A stretch of DNA of 64,000 bases, from contig JARCOQ010000005.1 in the NCBI GenBank assembly GCA_029207755.1, positions 48,387,563-48,451,562 of the forward strand, in the 5' to 3' direction. The notes beneath the pieces were generated by a model. It did not search any database. It had not been told where the DNA came from and worked only from the letters and a program-made list of their open reading frames with translations. Both the position numbers and the translations under genes were made by a program. This document shows positions 12,190 to 22,488 of this stretch, in pieces. The number at the start of each line of letters is the position of its first letter. The stretch's first letter is position 1. The stretch comes from Chamaea fasciata (taxonomy: Eukaryota > Chordata > Aves > Passeriformes > Sylviidae).

Positions 12190-12840
12190 TCCCCGTGCTA
12201 CTGAGACGGAGGGCAGAGCAAAGGAGGGGGAGAGAAGGAGGAGGAGGCAAGAATGCCGGGGAAAAAGGAAGCAGATCCGCCTTGGGCCGGTTTGAGCCGG
12301 TTTGGGCCGGTTAGGGCGCCGCAAGGCCACAACACTTGCTGAAGCCGCCCCTGCAGCCGGGCGGGCGGTACTCTCCGGGACGGATCGCCAGAGCGCGCGG
12401 AGCGGAGCGCCGCGCCACTGCCGGCAGCAGCGGAACGGCACGGCCAGGCCACGCTGCTGCTGGGAGCTGAAGCCGCCTCCAGCCGGAATCCGCTCCTGGC
12501 TTCCCGCCGCGCCCCGCGGGGCCCCAGACCGGCGCTGGGGCAGGAGGCCCCGGTGTCGGGTTTCAGGCGGAGGAGTCGTTTGTGCGGCCGGGGGAGGGGA
12601 GCGGCGGGGGAAGGGCGCCCCGGGGCCGGGCCTGAGGGGCCGCTGCCGCGGGCAACCCGCGGGGCGGTGACCGCCGCTGACACGACCCAGCCGCCCCTGG
12701 GGAGCTGCCCCCAGCCGCCCGTGCGTGTCGCACTGCGCGCACCCCGCTCCGGCACGGCGGGGGCAAGGGGCAGCCCTGGCCCGGGGTGTGCCCGGCGCTC
12801 TGTAGTGATGACGGCTGTGTGAGGCAGCGCCGCGGAGATA
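12190..12840. promoter_or_regulatory. CpG island, candidate promoter
   Basis: About 650 bp with abrupt G+C and CpG enrichment against AT-rich flanks, the usual mark of an unmethylated vertebrate promoter. It carries a phased array of CCGG-containing 10-mers at 12281-12316 and many GC boxes. No start codon with a convincing splice donor was found on either strand, so the direction of transcription is unknown. The long minus-strand ORF of 339 codons across 11998-13017 is rich in Pro, Arg and Ala, has no domain, and is best explained by GC-rich composition rather than by a protein gene. Confidence 0.65.
12281..12316. repeat. Phased 10-bp tandem array of CCGG sites
   Basis: Three successive decamers CTTGGGCCGG, TTTGAGCCGG, TTTGGGCCGG and a partial fourth (TTAGGGCGCC). 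The CCGG cores are exactly 10 bp apart, one helical turn. CNRG-N6-CNRG is the established form of TFCP2/LSF-type sites, so this may be a regulatory array inside the CpG island. That role is inference. Confidence 0.7.
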
Positions 12841-15721
12841 TCCTGGGGGGAGCCTTTGAACGCTGGTTATGCATGGAGAAAGAAATTTGGGTTTTCTCGA
12901 TAACCCGTAGGCTCCGGGTTTTGGTCTGAAATGCTCGTTTTCTAGGTTCCTTTTCCACTGTATTTGCAAATACAAAAGTATTATATTTAATCTGCCGCGG
13001 TACCTTTCGAAGTACAAAATGGCATCTGAAATCTTTTAGGGGAAGCAGCAATGCCCCCTGAAATACATTTGCTGTTTTTCCCCTGTGGCTGATATAATCT
13101 CATTAATAAAGTGTCTTGTCAGTGGAACATTGAGCCAGATTCCTGATTTTCTTTTCGTAATAATTTCACACTTTCACACTTTGGTACTTAACCTAGTAGA
13201 AGGTGCTTTTTTATTCTTTCTCAGCCTAAATTACTGTTAATTACATTGTATTTCCTAAATCCACTTTCAATGGTGCTCTACAGCATAATTCATCAACTTC
13301 TAACAAATGGGACACTTTTCACCTGCCCCCACTATTTGAATGGAGACAAAGTCAGTTACTGGTGTTCATATTCTTTTGGTTTTTCTGTCATGCTGAGTTG
13401 GTAACACCCATATATGCTGACCCGTGATATTTCAGCTTCACAGCTAACTCAAATAATTTAATCATCATACCGAAGAGCAAAAACAGCATTGTCCTTCCCC
13501 TCTTTTTTTATTAATTCAGATCTCCCCACGTGTCTTTTGATCTGCCTCTAGACTTCCACCCCTGCATCTCCTGCTGGGTTATACTGTTTTCCAGATAACT
13601 CTTAATAGTGAGAGATGCGCCCTATCCACATGTCCATCCTTAACAGTGGTTTTACTAATTGTCTGCGTTTTTGTGTTGGGGTTTTTTTTGTTTCTTGGTG
13701 TGTAACTGTGTAGTTTTTCATTGCAGCAGTGGAAATAGTGATGCAGACAACGTGCTCTTTTGCTTAGTTTTCTGGCCCATCTAGAGTCTCTGTAGATCCA
13801 TTTCGAGACACCACTGATTAAAATGTTTACTATGCAGCACTATTGTCACATATCTTGCCAGAAGTGATGCTGCTCTGATAACTCCAAAGCAGTCACAGAA
13901 CGTAATCTAACTCAGGCAGAATCTAAAGGTGTAGGAAGTGACAGGAGGTGTATTTTGTTCTTCAAAAATGCTGAGGAGTCAGCATATGTCAATTTGGACA
14001 AGTTCAGGTTTTATAAGCACTATCTGTGGATAAAGTCACTGGGCCAGAGGTGATCATTTTCAGCTCAATGTGATTAGTAAAAGAGATTTGCCAGTTGCTC
14101 ATATCCTTATTTTCCTCCAAGAAGGGACACAAGTAAATACAGCTTAGCAGCAGGTATGTTTGGTCCTCATGATAGAAAAATCAATGGAACAAGAGATATT
14201 CTTGGTATGTATATTGGTTATTACACTACAGTCAGCTGTAGAAGTTTGGGTAAATTAGGTGTACTGTACTGTTCTGATACTCCACATTGCCAAAGGATGG
14301 AGATGAGCCCATCAGAATTAAAAGTATTTTGAAATCCATGGGACAGTTTATTCTCCCAGCTCTGCTTCTGCTGTGGGGTTTTTTGTTTGAGTTTTTTTTT
14401 CTTTTCCTATTTTAATAGTAAAATGTGTACCTGTGGCTCATCAGAGGAAGAAAGAGACTAAATCCAACATTTCTGTTCTTTAGTTTCATGGGTATTGTGT
14501 CATGAAGCATTTCTGTGCTTCAGAAAGTTAGACCTGACTATCTGTGACACCAATGCAGAACTGTAAACTCCAGTTGCATACAGATTTTTTTATCCATGCT
14601 GATTTGAGAACTGTGACTCAATGAGTAAGAAGTTCCCTGCCCGTTTCTCTTAAATATTGGTGAATATGTGTTGCTTCAGTCAGACTTGCTGTATTGATTT
14701 TGTCATGTTAGAAGTGTATCGAGTTTTTGTAAGAAAAAAATGTGTCTAAATTATAAAAGACCATTTTTCTCTCTTCTTTTATCCCATCATCTCCCCCAGA
14801 GATTTATTATAGCATTGTGGTATAACCATAAGGATAAGTATCAAATAAGTGAGTCAAACATGAAGTAGATTGTTTGTTATTTCCATATTTCAGATGTCAT
14901 GGTTAATGCATGGTATGGTGAGTTTATGTTTTAGCACTTCAAAGGAACAGCATTGTGTCACCTGTGTCATAGATCCTTTTAGAGGGTAGGCATGAAAAAA
15001 ATTTGTTCGCTCAAGAATAAGTTAAGGGGAGTTGCTGAAGGTCACTTCAAGTCATGTTATGCACAGAACATCCATCATCTGACAGCTAACTGCTAAGCTC
15101 TGCTATTCTTCTCAGATTACTGGGGTTTAGATTTTCAAGTAAAATTGGATTGGCAGTCATTTTTCACCCATCTGCAAATATTAGAATTGAAGATTCCATA
15201 GCTGTAGGCACAGTTAAGAATACCACAGGTGTCTAAAGCTATATAGGATGCTCAGTGAAATATTTTGCTTTCATTGCTTTTTATCCATTGTTGCTTAGGC
15301 AACAACAAACTTTGAACATGGGTGTTGCAAGATAAATGAAAGAGAAATATAGTCTTTTCAATGTAAATTCTGCATATACAGGCATACAGTAAAACATTGC
15401 TTAGTAAAATTGAATACTTACAAAAGGAATTCATTTATTTAGTTCTCTTTTTGCTTGATGTTTTTAATGGAGTGTAAAACTGTGGAACTAACAAAATACC
15501 CTTCCAGAAGATCTTAGAGCATCTTCTTTTTTGTCACTGTCTTGTCATTGAACGTTAACATCTTGATCAAACTTCAGTTTGTGTAATTACATTTGGTCAG
15601 CTCAAGATTTAAGCCACTGTGGTATATGGCGTGTGTTTGCAGAATTACAGAGGTACTTTGTTCTGCCCCAGCCCTGGCTGAATTTTAACTATGCAGACAG
15701 AACTCCTAGGGATAACCAGAA
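12841..15721. other. Unassigned noncoding DNA
   Basis: T-rich, AT-rich and without a long ORF. An AATAAAG hexamer near 13105 follows the CpG island but no transcript can be supported. No repeat family recognised. Confidence 0.5.
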
Positions 15722-16133
15722 GTAGAGGGTCTGGAGCCCAAGTCTTACAAGGACCGGCTGAGGATGATGGGGATGTTCAGTCTGTAGAACAGAAGGCTCA
15801 GGAGAGACCTTTTCAATCTACAGTTACCTGAAAGGAGGCTGTAGCAAGTGAGGGGTCAGTCTCTTCTCCAAGTAACAAGTAACAGAACAACAGGAAATAG
15901 CCTCAAGTTGCACCAGGGGAGGTTTAGACTGGATATTAGAAAAAATTGTTCATGAAAAGGATTGTCAAATATTGAACAGGCTGCCCAGGGAAGTAGTGGA
16001 GTCACCATCCCTGGAGGTAATGAAAAGACGTGTAGATGTAGCACTTAGGGACATGGTTTAATTGTGGACGTGGCAGTGCTGGGTTAATAGTTGGACTTGA
16101 ACATGTTAGAGGTCTTTTCCAATACTTTTTTCC
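15722..16133 (+). mobile_element. CR1 LINE 3'-end fragment, plus strand
   Basis: Follows the 3' end of avian CR1 in order: GGAGCCCAAGTCTTACAAGG, GGCTCAGGAGAGACC, GGGGAGGTTTAGACTGGATA, GAACAGGCTGCCCAGGGAAG, the TGGAGTCACCATCCCTGGAGG block, and GCAGTGCTGGGTTAA near the end. This is the end of ORF2 and its 3' UTR. The 5' part is missing, as expected from 5' truncation, and there is no open frame. The element is moderately diverged and inactive. Confidence 0.92.
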
Positions 16134-18089
16134 CACATTTCCAGTACGTTATTTTCTGTCAGAAGATCTTAGCCATCTGCAATGTACAGAATTAATCAAA
16201 ATTACACAATAAAAGAAACATCCACAAAAGCCTTGTGATTTTTTAATGAAGACAGAAGTTGTGTGGTAGGCTACCATTGTCAGTCTGGGCATTGCTTATG
16301 TTTTTTAACAATTTACAACTCTGTGAAGTGTCTAGATTTGTTACTAAGTTGGACCTTGGCTAATAGCTTTTGTTGGTTTTAATTGTAAAAAAGCCTGAAT
16401 CATTCTATTATCGTTTGGTCAGTTTCTAACTTACTGCTAACACAAATGTGGGCTCTTTGATAGTTCTTATCTTTCAACACTTGAACAGTGTGTTGTTTCC
16501 CCTTCTTTGGGGACATACTGATCCTGGCTGGTCACTACTTATTTGACATTTTTCTTGCTTGCTCTATCTTCTTAAGAATTCAACAAGATTTCTTCATTTT
16601 TTTGTTATGCATGCAAAATAAATCAAATTCTTTGTTCCTGTAGCAGTTAGGAAATGCTTTGCACGTTGTTACTGTTGAGGATTAAAATACAGACAATAGC
16701 ATATACTTCTGAGATGAGTAGTTGTTTATATGTGTTATTCTGTTTGCTTCATTTTCTAGAGAAGTTTATAGATTAAAACCTGTGTTAAAACCTCATGTTT
16801 AGTTCTTTGATTATAATGTGGCTATCTTTAACAGCTAGAGTAAAAACTTCTTCATTTATTCACTTACTTTAGGGAATTCTAATTATCTCCCACTGGAAAA
16901 GGGAGTGTTAGGTCCTTTGGGATAACTGAGACAGAAGTCATCTGGTTTCAGGGCAAGTTTACTGTTGCTCCAAAATTCTCCAAATCTTTGAGAGCAAGAG
17001 AGAGTCTTCTCCACTTTGGGATCTTGATCACAGCAGTAAGAATCTTGGCAAATATCGTATTTAGAGAATAAAATGCTTTATTCTCCTGTGCTGTGAAGTC
17101 AAGTGGAAAAAAACCAGAACAACAACAAAAGCCAACACCAAAACAAACAAAAAAAACCCCAGATGAATTAATTTTGCATGGAGCATTTAAAAATACTTTC
17201 CAGCTGAAATTAAACATGGAAAATTCTCAATGCCTAATGTGGACAGCTAAAACATAAAAATACTTTTTAAAGATCCATATATAAAAATGTGTTATGATTT
17301 AAACCATTCTGAACCTTCACTAATGATGTATTAAGAAGTGTCTGTTAAAAGTAATTGCAACTAATGAATAATGGGGATTCATGAGAAATAAAAATTAAAG
17401 GTAAGGACTTAGATTTTTTTTTCTCCAGTGGTCCTAGGCTCTAAAACTTCCATTTGTGTTTTCTGGCTTGTGGTTATTTGCAATAGAATAGAGTTACTGG
17501 AAAGGCTTAGAGGATCATAAATCTTCTCTTTAATTATCTAACCTACAGTTGGTATTGTCTGGCAGTCTCTTTTAAGTTACCTGAGAGGGAGGGAAACCTG
17601 ATCTGCTGCACACCATCTGATTCATTCACATGATAGCCACATCCAGACCTACCTCTGAAAAGCTACTTGAAGAAGATCAGAGAAGAATCAAGAACACCTC
17701 TCCCTCTGTAGATGTCTTGTAGATTAAGAATTTACATTAGCGAGGTATCGCACCTTTCCCTAATTTTAAATGGCATCATGGTCATGAATGTGGTGGTTTG
17801 TTTGTTTTTTTTCCTACAGTCTGAAGTATTTTGATTACTCGGAACTTCGCAAAAAGAGGTAAGGAGGAAGAGAAGAATGCAAAACTATGCTTGTCTCCTT
17901 TCTTGCCAAGCAAAACATAAAATTAGAAGAGCTGAGAACAGGTCCTGTGAGACAGCACCAGAAGAGAAGCAACTGTGATGAAGAGAATGGGAAGAGAGAG
18001 CAGGTTGGAAAAACTACACAAGGCATAGGACAAAAAACAAAAGGATTGTAGACTGAAAAAGGACAGTAAGTGATGGAGGTTGGTAGAGT
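16134..18089. other. Unassigned noncoding DNA
   Basis: AT-rich, no gene. A CAAAACAAACAAAAAAA run sits near 17139-17155. No named repeat. Confidence 0.5.
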
Positions 18090-18495
18090 ATTGTGGTTTA
18101 GGACTTGTACTCCCTAGTTCAGCATCCCCACTGACTCTCCAAACAACACCACCACTCTCTCTCACTCCTCCATCCCCCTCCTCCTCCCCTTTGTGATAAG
18201 ATAGGGCATAAAAGGCAAAGATCTCGGGTTGAGATAAGAGAAATTTACTGGAAACGGTAATGAGATAAGAAAACAGCAGCAGCAACAATACTAACAACAG
18301 AGGGTATAAGAGAAGAAATCATTGTCACAGAAAATGAATGATAACAGACAACACTGGATGGTTCCCTCTGCCCCGTTTTCTAAACCTGAAGGAAAACCTT
18401 AACCCTAGAAGACAGTCCCTTTCCCCTGCCCTAGCAAAGATATGAGGTGTTATAGAATAACCTCCAGGTCCTAGTTCTGTCCTCTCCAGAATACT
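18090..18495 (-). mobile_element. LTR fragment, TGTCCTGGTT family, minus strand
   Basis: On the minus strand this matches the 5.2 and 37.0 kb LTRs in order: the GACCTGGAGGTTATTC...CACCTCA block, then GGGCAGGGG, then GTTTCCAGTAAATTTC, TCTCAACCCGAGATCTTTGCC, and a close at TCCTAAACCACAATA. The beginning is diverged, so the upper boundary is approximate. The closing ACAATA differs from the usual ACAACA. No target duplication was confirmed. Confidence 0.7.
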
Positions 18496-18653
18496 TAAAA
18501 AAATTAAACCTGACGCAGAGGAAAGGGATAAACCAAGAAGAAGGTTAAATAAAGAATAAAACAGAGACATGTAGGAATTACTGAACAGGTAGATTTGCAG
18601 CTCTACTTCCAGAAATTCTTCAGAGGTCAAAATATCTCCATAGACCTCAGTAT

Positions 18654-18659
18654 AAGGTC
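18654..18659. repeat. Target-site duplication AAGGTC, left copy
   Basis: Six-bp exact direct repeat of 18966-18971 around the 306-bp LTR. Confidence 0.85.
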
Positions 18660-18965
18660 TGTCACTATAGGACACGAAAAAATCGTAGACGTACGCAGTC
18701 AGGTTTTCAAGGCAAAAAGTGAACAGTTTATTTCTTTACTTAGGTTAATATAGATTTCGAACAATGACCATGGATTGGACAAACAAGGTTGACACCTCTC
18801 CAACCACACTGGTCAAACTAGAAGTTCATCAATTGTTCCTCCTCAAGAAAGGAATGAATAACAAGAACAGTTTACAATAACATTACTTTTGTTTACATGA
18901 AAATCTGTGAGAAACTTCACTGCAAAAATGCAAACATCAGAAGGCTGAAAAAGATCAGAGCGACA
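18660..18965 (-). mobile_element. Solo LTR, 306 bp, ERVK/alpha-type, minus strand
   Basis: On the minus strand it opens TGTCGCTCTG and closes CCTATAGTGACA, giving perfect TGTC...GACA ends. It has a TATA-like element (plus-strand 18745-18752) and AATAAA (plus-strand 18727-18732) at LTR-like spacing. The hexamer AAGGTC flanks it exactly at 18654-18659 and 18966-18971, which fixes the ends to the base. A 6-bp duplication and this compact size fit beta- or alpharetrovirus-like elements, and the R-U5 sequence resembles a common songbird LTR as I remember it. No internal sequence remains. Confidence 0.88.
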
Positions 18966-18971
18966 AAGGTC

Positions 18972-19811
18972 TGCTTTTTTTCTCACAGATTTATCTTCTA
19001 AAGGTTAAAAAGTTTTGATTGGCATAGTCTAGCTTAGAGTTCATAGCACAAAACATAATGTGTCTTGGTAAGCAGTGCAGACCATGGTTTATAAACATCC
19101 ATGTTTACAGGTCTTTAAGCTATGAAATAACCAAGTAATTAGGATTCATCTGGTCTTTAGATATTGGGCTTTGCCTCAGAGCTGGGATAAGGTTAGTAAT
19201 GTAATATTGCTGGAGGCACCTTTTAAATGACATTCATTGATTGGACAATAGCATTAATCTGAGTTAGTTTTTCTAATGCATTTTTCCGATTTCCATAGTT
19301 TACTCATGGGTGGTGGTGGTGGGTGTTTTAATGAACACGCTCTGTAATCCTTCTTTTCCTGAACTGGACTAAGGAACTTTCAACATTATTTTTAATTATT
19401 CATTTTAATGAAGCGACAACTACCTTGTTTCAACCAAGACAGAAAAGTTTGTACTCCTTTATAGTGCCAGAAAATGGTTTCTGTCACAAGATATATGCAT
19501 GTATTGGCAGATAAAACAGACAAATATCAGACCCGTATGGGAGAAACGTATTTTGCCAGTGGTATTCTAAGAAAGTGTCTCCTGTTGTTAGGTTCTTGCT
19601 AATTTTATGCAATATCACTGTGTACAGTTTTTCTGAAGAAGTGGAATTGATCAAAGAGCCTCCTGCTTCCATTGTCATTTTTAACCTACTGGAAGTAAAT
19701 CACAGTTCTCTAAGTTTGAGCAATAATGGGTAATTATATAAGATATTGCACCAGTTCTGGATCACACATTGCCCCATGCTTGTGATGTGTATCCCTTGGC
19801 TAGAAGGAAGG
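18972..19811. other. Unassigned noncoding DNA between LTR insertions
   Basis: AT-rich. A short GGTGGTGGTGGTGGG run lies at 19309-19323. No gene recognised. Confidence 0.5.
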
Positions 19812-19816
19812 AATGT
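19812..19816. repeat. Target-site duplication AATGT, left copy
   Basis: Matches AATGT at 26675-26679 exactly. The same 5-bp length was found independently for the related solo LTR at 4192-5018. Confidence 0.8.
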
Positions 19817-20596
19817 TTTGGGGGGTTAGGTTTGTTCCTTTTTTACTCTAAAGAATTTTTTTCCCCATAAGTTACTAAGGAGATTAAGTACTGAGTGTTT
19901 AAGGGTGCTTGACCAAAACAAAGTCATGGCTGGCTTTTGGAGGGGGAAATAAAGCAAGTTTTGGGGCAGGTAAATGACAGAGCTGGAGGCTTTCAGCATT
20001 TTCGGGAGAGAGAACAGCAAGGCTGCTGCTTGCTGCGGGAGGAGTTCACTGTCACCAGAAAGTGCAGTCCTGGGAAATCTACCATCATCTGCTCGAGTGC
20101 CCTGGAATTCTGAGCTTTTCCACCTGCCCTGCTGGAGCTGGGCCAGCCCTGCCCCGCCGTCACGGCTTCTTCGGCACTGCTCTTTTTGCTACAGTGTGAG
20201 CCTGCATCCCCCTGCCCTGCCGGGGACATCCTGCCCCTGCCTGTCAGGGACATCCTGCCGTCCCAGCTACCAGCCCGGGACTCTCCACTGTTTCCAGCTT
20301 GGTGCTCTGAGGATCCTGCAGGGGCACCGAGACCAAACTGGCCTGGGTTTTTGTGAAGCAAAGCCCTCAAGGTCCTTGGTAGTGTTTTGTTATTAATGCT
20401 GTAGTTGTTGGTTTTGTTTGCTTTGTTATACGTACTAGTAAAGAAGTGCTATTCCTATCCCCAAATCTTTGCCTGGAAGCCTCTAACTGCAAATTTGTAA
20501 TTGGAAAAAGGGTGGGGTGGGTGGTGGTTTACATTCTCCATTGCAAGGGAAACTCCAGCTTTCCCTGTCAGATGCCTGTCTTCCCAAACCAAGACA
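19817..20596 (+). mobile_element. 5' LTR of the provirus
   Basis: About 780 bp, from TTTGGGGGGTTAGG to CCAAGACA, matching 25901-26674 nearly base for base. AATAAA lies at 19948-19953 (the 3' copy reads AATAAC), and the block TACTAGTAAAGAAGTGC at 20433-20449 is shared with the 4.2 kb solo LTR. No strong TATA box is evident. The first three bases differ among the three known copies (TTT, CGT, AGT), each one change from TGT, so the ancestral ends were probably the canonical TGT...ACA. An ORF of about 140 codons running through the LTR on the plus strand has no family features and is repeated in the 3' LTR. Confidence 0.93.
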
Positions 20597-20601
20597 GATT
20601 T

Positions 20602-20619
20602 TGGCGCCCAACGTGGGGC
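20602..20619 (+). other. Primer-binding site, tRNA-Lys type
   Basis: TGGCGCCCAACGTGGGGC, 18 nt, lies 5 nt after the end of the 5' LTR. This is the sequence complementary to the 3' end of tRNA-Lys(CUU), known as the Lys-1,2 primer-binding site of Mason-Pfizer-type betaretroviruses. It primes minus-strand DNA synthesis. Confidence 0.92.
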
Positions 20620-20685
20620 TTGAGAGCACTGAGAAAAGAAAGGAAATAAAGGAATAGTAGTTCTTGAGTAACCTAATATTTTCTT

Positions 20686-21075
20686 TTGTGTGTGCTGGAT
20701 ATAGAAACCTCATTAGGCAGCATCATGTGGTCTACCTTACCCTGGTTCGGATGGCATGTAGTTGTGGCTGTATTCCTCCCATTTGCAGGCCCTTATTTAA
20801 ACATGGGCCCTAAAACTATGACTACTGTGGCTGTTACCCAGTTTGTTTTATGGGTGAATAAGGTGAGGCGTTCATGGATTTTTAACTTCCTTTGGAAGGC
20901 AGGCACATGGATACATGGCAACCACACACTAAGTGAATGTTTTAGCGGTTACTTTAAGAATGGTACTTTCTGTGAGGACATAACAGCAGGGGAAGTTTTT
21001 TCCCAGCCTTTCAACCAGTTCTTTGTGCCTACCCCACCAGCTTTTGAAGGGTTTAAATTTTCCTCTAGATACTAA
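20686..21075 (+). CDS. Leader ORF upstream of gag, hydrophobic, unknown function
   Basis: 129 codons, intact, starting 66 nt after the primer-binding site. I do not recognise it as any retroviral protein. It has a hydrophobic segment at about residues 14-37 (Trp- and Val-rich) that could be a signal peptide or signal anchor, a basic RR pair at 61-62, two N-glycosylation sequons (NHT at 79-81 and NGT at 92-94) and two cysteines (85 and 96), and ends in a Pro/Phe-rich tail. The gag frame overlaps its last 53 nt and opens with a second hydrophobic run. A membrane or secreted leader protein, perhaps in the manner of glycosylated Gag, is an inference. It could also be a displaced part of gag. Confidence 0.5.
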   Translation: MCVLDIETSLGSIMWSTLPWFGWHVVVAVFLPFAGPYLNMGPKTMTTVAVTQFVLWVNKVRRSWIFNFLWKAGTWIHGNHTLSECFSGYFKNGTFCEDITAGEVFSQPFNQFFVPTPPAFEGFKFSSRY

Positions 21076-22488
21076 CCAAGTGTTGCTGGTAGTCCTAGTC
21101 TATTTCATTTTCAGGGATAAGGTGAGGTCGACTTGGATCACTGCACAGACACCTACCCTAGAGACTAGGGTTACTGCCATGGAGTCTGACACTGTTGCAG
21201 AGACTGGGCATACTGTCATGGAGTCTGACCCTGCCCCAGAGATCGGGGATACTGCCATGGGGCCTGACACTGCCCCACAGAATAGGAATGCTGGCCCACT
21301 GCCTGATCCTGCCCTGCTGCCCACTTCAGAAATGAACCACCTGGATTGGGTGGGGGTTCTGGTGAAGGAGATAAGTCAGATGGGCCAGGTGCTGAAGGAA
21401 TACACTTCTCCAGCTGATGAGAAATTCTCCCCCTGCCCTGAAAAGGGAGAGTCTGATGGTGCAGCAATGGAACTCACAGACGTTACAACCGTTCAGGTTC
21501 CAGCTAAACCACAGGGGCAGTCACAGCCAGCAGCAGTCACCCCTGTGGAAACAAAAAAGTACAAGATGAAATCAGAGCACCCAGGTAATAAGGATAAGAA
21601 AGGAGGGCCCTCACAGCTAGCAGGGGAACCACAGGTTGAGATCATCACCGAGTCCCTGTTGTATGAAAGTCTACACAATCTGCAAAAAGATATTGCACGA
21701 TGGGAATGTGTGGTTTATACAGCCTGGTTACTTTGGGTCTGGGACCTTATGGGTACAGGTGGACAACTGGATAGTGGTGAGGCAAGGAATTTGGGACCCT
21801 TGACCCAGGACTCAGGTGTAAATCAGGTATTTGGAAAAGAACCCCCTCCCCCTTTCCTCTGGGAGCAGCTTTTAATGAGTATAAGGGAGAGTTTGTCCAC
21901 AGAGACAAAGTGCAGGAGCACAATCATGCAATGGACCGGAAGACTCTTGAGGAGGGGATTGAAAGGTTGACAGAGGTGGCAGTATGGGAGGTACTCTTTG
22001 GGAGGGGTGGACAGCATGTCAATGACCCCGACAAGGTTAGATGCACAGGGCACATGTTGTGGACACTGGCAACTAAAGGGCCATCTGAATACACCATCTT
22101 CATTGCAGCAATTAATCCTGATACCAACCAAGAAATAGTGGGTTCTGTAGCCAACAAGCTCAGGAATTACGAGAGTATGATCAGTGGCCCATTATAGGCT
22201 CAGGTCTGTGCCATGGTTAAGGAACTCAAAGAGGAGATAAGGGAGGTGGCGGAGGAGATGAGGAGGAACAGTTCCCATATGGCAACAGTGCGAGTTACAG
22301 GCCCCAGAGTCAGAGCTCAACATCCCCCAGCTAGAGAGAGAGGGTACACCCCATGAGCTGAACCGTGGTCCTTCCTGCATGACTGTGGTGAAGACATGAA
22401 AAGGTGGGATGGGAAGCCCACTTCTGTCCTGGCAACATGGGTGCGTGAGCTCAAGGAAACACTCACCGAGGGAGTTACACTAAAATGA
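21023..22488 (+). pseudogene. gag: gag remnant, ERVL-like, frame-disrupted
   Basis: The first part is open from 21023 to 21970 (315 codons). It starts with a hydrophobic run at residues 20-30, followed by acidic/polar 13-residue repeats (21161-21316) and a stretch around residues 108-130 with the DWVGVLVKE motif. The coding frame then moves by -1 within a C-rich run near 21841-21855. The capsid-like part continues in the new frame (21856 onwards; clear motifs AVWEVLFGRG and AAINPDTNQE) and is interrupted by stops at 22195-22197 and 22354-22356. It ends at TGA 22486-22488, which overlaps the pro ATG as ATGA. A charged helical segment rich in Glu follows 22215. I see no Cys-His zinc knuckle. 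This is structural-protein coding sequence, inactivated here. Confidence 0.75.
21161..21316 (+). repeat. 39-bp tandem repeats inside gag (13 residues each)
   Basis: Three clear units of 39 bp starting GAGACTAGGG (21161), GAGACTGGGC (21200) and GAGATCGGGG (21239), and a degenerate fourth from 21278. Each encodes a unit of the form ETxxTxMESDxxx. The repeats lie between the hydrophobic start of gag and the matrix-like region. Repeat number may vary between family members. Confidence 0.85.

Noticed and set aside
11998..13017. 339-codon minus-strand ORF across the first CpG island
   Set aside because: Pro/Arg/Ala-rich without domain, overlapped by long ORFs in other frames of both strands. GC-rich sequence lacks stop codons by composition, so this is not evidence of a protein.
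19974..20396. 140-codon ORF in the 5' LTR, repeated at 26053 in the 3' LTR
   Set aside because: It lies wholly inside the LTR, has no domain, and an antisense ORF of similar length also exists. Its repetition follows from LTR duplication.
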